From Puia sp. (GTDB lineage: Bacteria > Bacteroidota > Bacteroidia > Chitinophagales > Chitinophagaceae): a DNA stretch of 64,000 nt. Positions 37,248 through 45,228 of the stretch are shown here, one piece after another (the first letter of the stretch is position 1; every line of letters starts with the position of its first letter). The position numbers and the translations under genes are program-made. A model generated the notes under the pieces. That model was not told the origin of the DNA, did no database searches, and was given only the letters and a program-made list of their open reading frames with translations. Location: the NCBI GenBank assembly GCA_031292515.1, contig JARLGZ010000177.1:248001-312000 (forward strand), given 5' to 3'.

Positions 37248-38669
37248 TTAAAATTTATAGGAAGCCGTTGCGCGTTCCAGTTCCGCCTCCCTGTCGAGTA
37301 CGGCCAGCCTGCCCAGCGAATACCTCAATTCGGCGTCGGTCATCCTCGTACGCGCATCGATCAGCTCGATCTGTAAGGCTTGTCCTTCCTTGAACCGCTT
37401 CTCCGCTAACCGATAGGTCTCGCGTGCGCTTACTACTTCCTCCGACAGAGAAGGGACCGTCCTGCATGCGGAACGATAATTATTGAGGGCGGTCTGCACC
37501 TGTAAGGTCAACTGTCTTCCCAGATCGAGGTATTGATCCCGGAGGGCTTCGATATCTATATGAGCCTGGCGGATTTTGTATTTGTTGTCTCCTCCCTTGA
37601 ACAGGTTCCACTGCAGCTGCAGACCGGCCAGTTGGTAGAACTGGTCACTGCTAAAATGGTAGCCGAATCCCTGAAACCCGACATCATAAAAAGTATTTAA
37701 ACGGGGAACCAGGTAGGCACGGCTCGATTTGAGATTCGTTTCCATGATCCTTTGTGTGCTCTTCAGTTGCGCCAATTCTTCCCGCCCGGAAGGAGGTGCG
37801 GTGAGGTCCACGGACAGATATTGGATTCCGGCAGTCGATCCGGAAGACGGCCCGGCAGTCGCTTCCGGTTGGGCGGGTTCATTCAACAGAAAGCTGTCGA
37901 TAAGCAAGGGAGTCTCCAGGGGACGATTGAGCAAAAAATTGAAATAGGCTCCTGCGTTTTGCAGGTTGTTGGATGCCTCTTCACGGGAAGCTTCAGTCTG
38001 ACTGACCTGGGTCCGCGCACGGAGGACGATCTCGCGGGTAGCCATCCCGTTTTTTACAAAATCTTCGCTGACCCGCAGGTTCTCCCGGACGGTCATCAGG
38101 GCGTTATCATAAATCTCCACAGCCTTCCGCACCTGGAGATATTGGTAATAGGCCTGTCTGATCTGTCTCACGAGCTCCCGTCGATAAATATCGAATCCTG
38201 CCTGTTGCGTGTTGACAAGTTCCTGTTTCACCTGCCTGTTATACCGGAGGTCCGGATCGATGAGGGGCATTGAGATTTCCATCTTCGTATCCTGGAAATC
38301 ATTGGGAAGAAATTTAACAGACTGATTGGCCACCTGGGGAAATTTATTGGATGCGGTGAGTTCGTTGAGCGTCGAGTAGACGCTGTTCAACAGGTCCCCA
38401 ACCGGTATATCCTGCGTGCGGCCACCCTGGGCGAGGGTATATTGAGCATTGAAACCAGCTTGTGGGTAGAATAGTGCCTGTGCCCTTCTCAGGTCGAGCC
38501 GGGCCCTCTCCCAGTCGTAGCTTTTTTGGCGGAGCGCCAGGTTGCTGTCGAGACCCGCCCTTATATAACGTTCAAGGATATCCTGCGAAAGGACCGCCGG
38601 AGAAATCGCCGAGGCGGCAAGAAAGATAAAGAAGAAGACGACTGCCCGGGCATTGTTAGGTTTTGGCAT
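37248..38669 (-). CDS. TolC family outer-membrane efflux protein
   Basis: Outer-membrane channel of the tripartite pump, 473 residues. A signal peptide (about 1-28) ends before QDILERYI. Two OEP repeats follow with long helical hairpins, for example SLALRQKSYDWERARLDLRR-type periodic sequence early and YRLAEKRFKEGQALQIELI late. ATG at 38669 is clear from the signal peptide; the longer frame to 38921 overlaps tetR and is rejected. A palindromic operator is 29-46 bp upstream. Confidence 0.93.
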   Translation of the reverse strand: MPKPNNARAVVFFFIFLAASAISPAVLSQDILERYIRAGLDSNLALRQKSYDWERARLDLRRAQALFYPQAGFNAQYTLAQGGRTQDIPVGDLLNSVYSTLNELTASNKFPQVANQSVKFLPNDFQDTKMEISMPLIDPDLRYNRQVKQELVNTQQAGFDIYRRELVRQIRQAYYQYLQVRKAVEIYDNALMTVRENLRVSEDFVKNGMATREIVLRARTQVSQTEASREEASNNLQNAGAYFNFLLNRPLETPLLIDSFLLNEPAQPEATAGPSSGSTAGIQYLSVDLTAPPSGREELAQLKSTQRIMETNLKSSRAYLVPRLNTFYDVGFQGFGYHFSSDQFYQLAGLQLQWNLFKGGDNKYKIRQAHIDIEALRDQYLDLGRQLTLQVQTALNNYRSACRTVPSLSEEVVSARETYRLAEKRFKEGQALQIELIDARTRMTDAELRYSLGRLAVLDREAELERATASYKF

Positions 38670-38697
38670 AACGTTTTGTTTATTACTAACGTGAATA

Positions 38698-38715
38698 TTA
38701 TTAACAGTGTTAAGT
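38698..38715 (-). promoter_or_regulatory. Palindromic TetR operator between tetR and tolC
   Basis: Contains the 13-bp palindrome TTAACA-G-TGTTAA (38701-38713). An 18-bp core, ACTTAACACTGTTAATAA on the minus strand, is identical to the copy upstream of tetR at 39382-39399. No good -7 box lies between this site and tolC, so it may act as a roadblock or guard a weak promoter. Confidence 0.75.
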
Positions 38716-38731
38716 CGCAGTGCAAAAAAAT

Positions 38732-39358
38732 TTATTTCGCGGCAATCGTATCGATCATGAAGTCCAATGACAGCAGCATCATAGGCAGAATCTGTTCTTT
38801 TGGCATCATCTTCTCGAACCGTCCCCGGATGGCCAGCGAGACCCAGCCATGCACCATACCCCAAACCGTCATAGCCAGTACATCGAGACTTGTCCTGCTT
38901 ATCGAGCCCTTCTCCATACATTCTTCAAGAGTCGCCTTCAGATTCTCAAAGGCAGAATCACCGGCCGCCCATCCACAGTCAGGCCCTTTCATCTGGGTCA
39001 GCGCCTCCATCGGAGCCCGCTGTATGAACATCAGGTCATAATATTCCTGGTTCGCCAGCCCGAAATGAATATAATTCCCGCCCATCTTATGAAGCCTTGC
39101 CAACGGATCTTCGATGGCAGGGAGATCCTTGTTCATCTCCTGGAACAGGAGAAATCCTATATTATGAAGCTCGTAAAAAATCTCATCCTTGTCTTTGAAG
39201 TACAGATAAACGGTCGTCGGACTGTACTCGATCAGATCGGCTATCTTACGGATCGACACGTTTTCGAACCCCTCTTCTACAAAGAGTTTCATAGATGCCT
39301 CCAGGATCAATTTCCGGATCTCCAGCTTTTGTTTCTCCTTTCTCTCAGCTATTCCCAT
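38732..39358 (-). CDS. TetR/AcrR family transcriptional repressor
   Basis: One-component repressor of 208 residues. The N-terminal helix-turn-helix (about 15-60) reads ILEASMKLFVEEGFENVSIRKIADLIEYSPTTVYLYFKDKDE in segments typical of TetR_N; the C-terminal ligand domain has the YYDLMFIQRAPMEAL block. ATG at 39358. It is the first gene of the efflux operon, and identical palindromes before it and before tolC indicate autoregulation and control of the pump. The inducer is unknown. Confidence 0.93.
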   Translation of the reverse strand: MGIAERKEKQKLEIRKLILEASMKLFVEEGFENVSIRKIADLIEYSPTTVYLYFKDKDEIFYELHNIGFLLFQEMNKDLPAIEDPLARLHKMGGNYIHFGLANQEYYDLMFIQRAPMEALTQMKGPDCGWAAGDSAFENLKATLEECMEKGSISRTSLDVLAMTVWGMVHGWVSLAIRGRFEKMMPKEQILPMMLLSLDFMIDTIAAK

Positions 39359-39374
39359 ATTTTAATTAACGATA

Positions 39375-39399
39375 CAAATATACTTAACACTGTTAATAA
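39375..39399 (-). promoter_or_regulatory. tetR promoter (-7 box TATATTTG) with adjacent operator
   Basis: TATATTTG (39375-39382, minus strand) is a perfect -7 match 17 bp from the tetR start. The palindrome TTAACA-C-TGTTAA (39384-39396) abuts it on the upstream side, so bound repressor would cover the promoter spacer. The extended 18-bp core (39382-39399) is repeated at 38698-38715. Confidence 0.8.
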
Positions 39400-39456
39400 A
39401 ACTAATTTTCCCAAGGTTTTTTTTATTCTTTTCTACTTGCTACCGATTTCACTGAC

Positions 39457-39500
39457 TTTCTCCGGCTTTCTCTGGTTTTCTCCGGTTTTCTCCGCTTTCC
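39457..39500 (+). repeat. 10-bp tandem repeat (TTTCTCCGGY), about four copies
   Basis: Four consecutive 10-bp units, TTTCTCCGGC, TTTCTCTGGT, TTTCTCCGGT and TTTCTCCGCT, then a partial unit. They lie in the 312-bp pyrimidine-rich gap between tetR and dnaX. The period equals one helical turn. No gene is seen in this gap; the rest holds the two divergent promoters. Confidence 0.7.
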
Positions 39501-39644
39501 GGGCCTTCACGGATTTTCCCGTTTTCCAGGATTTGCTGTTTCTTCGGGGCTATCCGCTTCCCCCGGGTTTCCGTTCCTCCCGGCTCTTCCGGCTCACCGC
39601 CACCAGTCCCGCGCATGAAAATTTTTATTCACGAAGGGTTTCCG

Positions 39645-39652
39645 TAGGTTTG
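39645..39652 (+). promoter_or_regulatory. -7 box (TAGGTTTG) of dnaX
   Basis: Perfect TAnnTTTG match ending 18 bp before the dnaX ATG at 39671, with a T-rich -33-like element (ATTTTTA) about 20 bp further upstream. The leader would be about 10-15 nt. Confidence 0.55.
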
Positions 39653-39670
39653 CCAAAGAGAGGTTATTCC

Positions 39671-41560
39671 ATGGATAAATTTATCGTTTCCGCCCGAAAA
39701 TACCGGCCACAAAATTTTTCCACCGTGGTCGGTCAATCACACATCACCACCACCCTGAAGAATGCGATCCGCAATAACCAGCTTGCGCATGCCTTTCTTT
39801 TCTGCGGTCCCAGGGGTGTCGGTAAAACCACCTGCGCCCGGATATTGGCCAAAGCCATCAATTGCGAACACCCTCAGTCGGACGGAGAAGCCTGTAACGA
39901 ATGCCATTCCTGCGTCTCGTTTAACGAAGGCGTCTCGTTGAATATTCATGAGCTCGATGCCGCCAGCAATAATTCCGTTGACGATATCCGGACCCTGGTG
40001 GAACAGGTACGATTCGCCCCCCAGGCAGGCAAATATAAAGTGTATATCATCGATGAAGTACACATGCTCAGCTCTTCGGCTTTTAACGCCTTCCTGAAAA
40101 CCCTGGAAGAACCCCCGCCGTATGCGATCTTCATCCTGGCCACGACCGAGAAGCACAAGATCCTTCCTACTATCCTTTCCCGCTGCCAGCTATTCGATTT
40201 CAAACGCATTACCACCCTCGATACGGTAGAACACCTGCAGGAGATTTGTGATAAAGAATCGATCCGCGCGGAAAGACCGGCCCTCCAGCTGATCGCCCAA
40301 AAGAGCGAGGGCTGTATGAGGGATGCCCTGAGTATTCTCGATAAAATCGTGAGTTTTACCAATGGCGAGCTAAGTTACCAGAACACGCTTGAACACCTCA
40401 ATATCCTGGATGCCGATTACTATTTCCGCCTGTTGGAAGCCATGCTGCAGCAGGATCTGGCAGGCGCCCTGCTGCTCTTCGAAGATATCAACCGGAAAGG
40501 TTTCGAAGGGGACCTGGTGCTGAACGGGTTTGCCGAATTCATACGCAACCTGCTCGTGTGCAGAGACGAGAGAACGGCTTCTCTCCTGGAAGTAGTGGAA
40601 AGTTTTAAAGACAGATATATCGATTTCTCAAAACGGGCAGGGACAGCCTATCTCATCAGCGCCCTGAACGTGCTGAATGAGGCGGAACTCGCTTATAAGG
40701 CCGCCCGTAACAAGAGATTGCACGTCGAAATGGGCCTGATCAAACTTTGCTACCTGCAACAGGCTCTGCGGCTGACAGGAGAAGCGGAAGGGGGTGTGAA
40801 AAAAAAACTGAATGAAGACGCCAGGCCGGTAGCCTGGCGGAATATCCCCGCCATGGAACCGGTCAGGGCAACCGGCAATGATCCTTCACGAGGAATCACA
40901 ACGGAACGCCAGGCGACAAAACCGGAAGACCGACCCCAAAAAGAAGACGCGGTAGTAAAGAACGACACCGCCATTCCGGGATCCAGGCCCTTTCCGGAAG
41001 GCGTGGCAAAGAAAAATGCCGGCGTGGGCACGGATACAGGCGCAAAATTGCTTGTTGAGACAGAGCCGGAACGCCCTCCCCGGCAACCGGCAGCCGGGGT
41101 AAAGCCTGCAACCTCGCTGGGTTCGCTTTCGAGCATCCGGCAGCAGTTTTCCGGCGGAAGATCTGAAGATCAACTGCGGATTAAAGAGCTCTCCCCGGAA
41201 GGTCTTCGACAGGCATGGGACGAATACACCCAAAAGCTCAGGGAAGAAAAAAATCCCGCCGTACAAAGCTTCCTCCGGGCTATCCTGGAGATACAAGGAG
41301 TGAATCTCTTCGAAGTAGTGACCAGCAATAACCTGGAGATGAAATTCATCGAACAGGAGAAAAGAACTTTGTCGGAATACCTGCAAAACGCCTTCAATAA
41401 TAAGACCCTCTCTTTTTCCATCTGCATAAGAGAAAACCCGGAGACGGAAGAGCCAGTCGAAAAGCAACTCAACAAGCGGGAACAGTTCCTGCAAATCGTT
41501 GAGCAATACCCGCTGGTAAAGGAATTAAAGGACAGGTTGAAGCTCGAGCTGGATTATTGA
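39671..41560 (+). CDS. dnaX: DNA polymerase III subunit gamma/tau
   Basis: Clamp-loader ATPase of the replisome, 629 residues. The AAA+ core has Walker A GPRGVGKT (residues 46-53), a zinc site with Cys65, Cys75, Cys78 and Cys81, the DEVHML Walker B near 122, and the SRC motif of the clamp loader. A low-complexity linker (about 375-480) leads to a C-terminal tau-like domain (about 490-629). ATG at 39671 is set by the family start DKFIVSARKYRPQNF; the longer open frame upstream is non-coding. No slippery A-run suggesting gamma frameshifting was confirmed, although an A9 run lies at 40800-40808. Confidence 0.97.
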   Translation: MDKFIVSARKYRPQNFSTVVGQSHITTTLKNAIRNNQLAHAFLFCGPRGVGKTTCARILAKAINCEHPQSDGEACNECHSCVSFNEGVSLNIHELDAASNNSVDDIRTLVEQVRFAPQAGKYKVYIIDEVHMLSSSAFNAFLKTLEEPPPYAIFILATTEKHKILPTILSRCQLFDFKRITTLDTVEHLQEICDKESIRAERPALQLIAQKSEGCMRDALSILDKIVSFTNGELSYQNTLEHLNILDADYYFRLLEAMLQQDLAGALLLFEDINRKGFEGDLVLNGFAEFIRNLLVCRDERTASLLEVVESFKDRYIDFSKRAGTAYLISALNVLNEAELAYKAARNKRLHVEMGLIKLCYLQQALRLTGEAEGGVKKKLNEDARPVAWRNIPAMEPVRATGNDPSRGITTERQATKPEDRPQKEDAVVKNDTAIPGSRPFPEGVAKKNAGVGTDTGAKLLVETEPERPPRQPAAGVKPATSLGSLSSIRQQFSGGRSEDQLRIKELSPEGLRQAWDEYTQKLREEKNPAVQSFLRAILEIQGVNLFEVVTSNNLEMKFIEQEKRTLSEYLQNAFNNKTLSFSICIRENPETEEPVEKQLNKREQFLQIVEQYPLVKELKDRLKLELDY

Positions 41561-41633
41561 GCACAATTCGTTAAATTATGGCGGAAGATTTTGATATGTA
41601 CGCGAATGGCGGCAACTTTGCCATCACCTTTAT

Positions 41634-44600
41634 ATGACAGCCAATTCAACACACCAGGTTTTCCAGACCACTTCTCCCGGCCGCTGGCAGCGTTTTAAAT
41701 GGGGGGGCAGAATACTGCTCCTCTTCGTCATATTGGGCATCATAATTATCTCCATTGCGCTTTCACGTGCATATACACCTACCCTCCCAAGAATCAGGGA
41801 ACAGAGCCAGTTATACAAAAAGGTGCTGGACACCAGCAGGACCTTTCTGTTCAAGAACAGCCTGATCGAGCAATATGGAGGATTCCGCAAATATATCAAC
41901 GAAAAAGTGCCCTACCGGCAGGGAGCATTCCCGGGGCAAAAAAAGGATTCCAATAAATCAGGCTTCAATCCGTTTGCCGCCGATTCGGGTTTTCGCGCCT
42001 TCAACAAATTTCCGACAGGTATCCGCGCCGCTTTTTACGTCGACTGGGACGCACAATCTTTCCTGTCCCTGCAACAGTATGTCTCAAAAATGAACCTCGT
42101 GATCCCGGAATGGATCTTCATTGATCCCACCGCGGACACTGTATATACCAATGTCGATGACAGGGCCTGGACCGTCATGAAAAATGCCGGGGTGAAGATC
42201 ATGCCGGTCCTTTCGAATAACTATAAGGAAGTGTTCCGTGGTGATGCCGTGCACCGGATCATCAATGATTCCGTAAAACGAAAAAGACTGATCGAAGATG
42301 TCCTGAAAATTCTCGAAAAAAATCATTTCGCGGGTGTGAACGTAGATTTTGAGGAGCTCCAGGAAAAAAAGAACGAGAACCTTGTGAAATTCCAGCAGCA
42401 ACTCTATGAGCGCCTCCATGCCAGAAACCTGATGGTCACCCAGGATGTGATGCCCTTCAACGAAGACTATAATTTTAAAGAACTCTCGAAATACAACGAT
42501 TACCTGTTCCTCATGGCCTATGATCAGTATTCAGACAATACGGGGCCCGGGCCGGTCTGTGATCAGAAATGGATCGAAGGGGCCGTGGATGCAGCCGTAA
42601 AGAATATTCCGACCGAGAAACTGATCCTGGCGCTCGCCGCCTACGGCTATGACTGGAAATTGGGCAAGGAAGTATCGGCCAGGGTCGTGAGCTACCAGGA
42701 AGCCCTGGTTACGGCAAAGGACCAGGAGGCCACCATCGATTTCGATAATAATTCCTACAACCTGCACTACGATTACGAAGACGACGACAATACCAAACAC
42801 CAGGTCCAGTTCACAGATGCCGCCACCACCTTCAACGCGCTGCGTTTCGCAACCGAATATGGGCTGAGCGGGACAGCCGTCTGGAGGCTCGGATCGGAAG
42901 ATCCCCGGATCTGGAGTTTTTATGATCTGGACATGCGCAAGTCCGCGATCGCAGGCTTTGACTTTAAGGCTTTCAGCCGCGTGGATGCGCTCGCCAATTT
43001 TGACTTTGTAGATTACGAAGGCAGCGGGGAAGTCCTCGATATCATCGCTACGCCAAATAGCGGAAAGATCACGCCTGAGGTAGATACCTCCGAAATACTG
43101 ATCAGCGAGGAAACTTATGACAGCCTGCCCTCTAAATTCGTAGTGAGAAAGTATGGCACGAGCGACTCCATGAAACTCGTGCTGACCTTTGACGATGGTC
43201 CTGATCCCCGTTATACGCCTAAGATCCTCGATATCCTGAGCAAATATCATGTACCGGCGACGTTTTTTATCGTAGGCATCAATGCGGAGAATAATATTCC
43301 GATCGTCAAAAGAATCTATAAAGAAGGGCACGAAATCGGCAATCATACCTTCACGCATCCCAATATCGCGAAGGTGAGCCAACGAAGAGCCATTCTTGAA
43401 ATGGAATCGACCCGCCTGCTGATCGAGTGCATAACAGGCCACTCCACCATTTTGTTCCGCGCCCCTTACAATGCGGATTTCGAACCCGAAAAATGGGAAG
43501 AACTGATACCGGTAGCGATAGCCCGTAAAAAGAACTACCTGGATATCGGAGAGTCCATAGATCCGCTGGATTGGGAGCCCGGCACCCCGGAAGACAGTAT
43601 CGTAGCCCGCGTCATCGCCCGCAAGAATGAACTGACAAGGGCAGGATTAAGCGGCAACACCATCCTGCTGCATGACGCCGGTGGAGAAGGGCGCGACGCG
43701 ACCGTAGCGGCCTTGCCACGGATCATCGAGTATTTTCAGGCCAGGGGTTTTAAATTCACCACCATTGCGGATGTGCTGGGCAAAAAAAAGGATGACCTGA
43801 TGCCGCCGGTTCCGAAAGGAAGTGGTTACTATCTCCTCCAACTCAATTACTATCTCGCGGAGACGGGCTATTGGGGCGGCCATATCCTGTTTTCAATGTT
43901 TGTTGTCTTTATGATCCTTTCGGTCAGCAGGGTCATCAGCCTCGCTTTTATCGCCGTCATGCAGAACCGGAGGGAGAAGAAACACCCCATCGGATCTCTT
44001 TTGAGCTTTACAAAAGACGATGCTCCCCTGGTGAGTGTCATCGTACCGGCCTTTAATGAAGAAATCAATGCCGTCGGATCCCTCAATAACCTGTTGAAAA
44101 CGGATTATCCGAATTTCGAGATCCTCTTTGTAAACGACGGCAGTACCGATCAGACCTATGAGCGCGTCAGCAAGGCTTTTGCCGGCAACCCCAAAGTCAG
44201 GGTACTGAACAAGCCAAACGGCGGGAAGGCCTCGGCACTGAATTTTGGCATTGCCCAATCCGAGGCAGCTTTTGTAGTCTGTATAGACGCAGATACGAGG
44301 TTGATGCCGGAGGCTGTCTCGAGATTGATGGTGCATTTTAAAGACACACATCCTTCGCAGCCGGCAAGGGACGGCTCGACGACCATCGTGGGAGCGGTAG
44401 CCGGCAACGTCAAAGTGGGCAACCAGGTGAATCTGCTAACCCGTTGGCAGTCGATTGAATATATCAGCAGCCAGAATTTTGACCGGAAGGCATTTGCCTG
44501 GTTGAATGCGATTACCGTCGTGCCGGGCGCCATCGGGGCCTTTCGCAAACAGGCCATCGAGGAAGCTGGCGGTTTTACGACGGATACCCTCGCCGAAGAC

Positions 44601-45143
44601 TGCGATCTGACAGTCAGGATTCTTCGTTGCGGTTATAAGGTCGAAAACGAAAATACCGCCATCGCACTGACCGAAGCACCGGAGACGCTGAAAATGTTCT
44701 TTAAACAGAGGTTCCGCTGGTCCTACGGTGTCATGCAAACCTTCTGGAAGAACCGGGATGCCCTCTTCAATTGGAAATACCGCTGGCTTGGCTGGATCGC
44801 CCTTCCAAATATATTGATCTTTCAATATGTCATTCCCTTTGTCATCCCCCTGGCCGATTTTTTCATGATCCTCGGCCTATTGACGGACAATTGGGCCAAG
44901 ATCGGAGGATACTACCTGATCTTTATGCTGGTTGATATGGCGGTAGCCGTACTCGCCTTCAGCTTCGAAAAAGAGAAGCTGTCCGACCTGGTCTGGCTGA
45001 TACCCCAAAGGCTGATCTGGCGTTGGCTGACATGGTATGTGCTCTTTAAAGCCGTGCGAAGGGCCTTTAAGGGTGAATTGCAGCACTGGGGCGTGTTAAA
45101 AAGGACAGGCAACGTGAAGGATATGCACCAGGGTGCAGCATAA
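41634..45143 (+). CDS. GH18-like / polysaccharide deacetylase / GT2 synthase fusion protein
   Basis: Single 1169-residue membrane protein with three enzymatic modules. After a membrane helix (24-44) comes a GH18-like domain (about 125-440) with VNVDFEE (catalytic Glu about 240) and an MAYDQYS strand. A NodB deacetylase (about 512-715) has TFDDGP (Asp520-521), HTFTH (571-575), RAPYNAD, DPLDW and LLHDAGG. A membrane helix (about 750-775) precedes a processive GT2 domain (about 800-1060) with VSVIVPAFNEE, DADT, AEDCD and QRFRW, then C-terminal membrane helices. This suggests synthesis plus trimming or deacetylation of a beta-linked hexosamine polymer at the envelope, like PgaB/PgaC in one chain. 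Polymer identity is inferred. Confidence 0.93.
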   Translation: MTANSTHQVFQTTSPGRWQRFKWGGRILLLFVILGIIIISIALSRAYTPTLPRIREQSQLYKKVLDTSRTFLFKNSLIEQYGGFRKYINEKVPYRQGAFPGQKKDSNKSGFNPFAADSGFRAFNKFPTGIRAAFYVDWDAQSFLSLQQYVSKMNLVIPEWIFIDPTADTVYTNVDDRAWTVMKNAGVKIMPVLSNNYKEVFRGDAVHRIINDSVKRKRLIEDVLKILEKNHFAGVNVDFEELQEKKNENLVKFQQQLYERLHARNLMVTQDVMPFNEDYNFKELSKYNDYLFLMAYDQYSDNTGPGPVCDQKWIEGAVDAAVKNIPTEKLILALAAYGYDWKLGKEVSARVVSYQEALVTAKDQEATIDFDNNSYNLHYDYEDDDNTKHQVQFTDAATTFNALRFATEYGLSGTAVWRLGSEDPRIWSFYDLDMRKSAIAGFDFKAFSRVDALANFDFVDYEGSGEVLDIIATPNSGKITPEVDTSEILISEETYDSLPSKFVVRKYGTSDSMKLVLTFDDGPDPRYTPKILDILSKYHVPATFFIVGINAENNIPIVKRIYKEGHEIGNHTFTHPNIAKVSQRRAILEMESTRLLIECITGHSTILFRAPYNADFEPEKWEELIPVAIARKKNYLDIGESIDPLDWEPGTPEDSIVARVIARKNELTRAGLSGNTILLHDAGGEGRDATVAALPRIIEYFQARGFKFTTIADVLGKKKDDLMPPVPKGSGYYLLQLNYYLAETGYWGGHILFSMFVVFMILSVSRVISLAFIAVMQNRREKKHPIGSLLSFTKDDAPLVSVIVPAFNEEINAVGSLNNLLKTDYPNFEILFVNDGSTDQTYERVSKAFAGNPKVRVLNKPNGGKASALNFGIAQSEAAFVVCIDADTRLMPEAVSRLMVHFKDTHPSQPARDGSTTIVGAVAGNVKVGNQVNLLTRWQSIEYISSQNFDRKAFAWLNAITVVPGAIGAFRKQAIEEAGGFTTDTLAEDCDLTVRILRCGYKVENENTAIALTEAPETLKMFFKQRFRWSYGVMQTFWKNRDALFNWKYRWLGWIALPNILIFQYVIPFVIPLADFFMILGLLTDNWAKIGGYYLIFMLVDMAVAVLAFSFEKEKLSDLVWLIPQRLIWRWLTWYVLFKAVRRAFKGELQHWGVLKRTGNVKDMHQGAA

Positions 45144-45228
45144 GACAGAATTGATCTTTTACCTGAAAATTGTGTAATTTCACGGCTCGGTTAAAGAATT
45201 GATTTTTCCAAAATAAGACATTGAATCT

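Noticed and set aside
38670-38921. 84-residue N-terminal extension of the TolC-like frame
   Set aside because: It lies antisense-free but over the tetR 3' end in another frame; the signal peptide clearly starts at 38669.
38849-39670. 274-codon extension of the dnaX frame upstream of 39671
   Set aside because: It runs antisense through tetR and through a pyrimidine-rich gap; the DnaX family N-terminus starts at 39671 just after a -7 box.
42531-43442. 303-codon minus-strand frame inside the GH18-deacetylase-GT2 gene
   Set aside because: Antisense to conserved NodB and GH18 motifs; no promoter or domain of its own.
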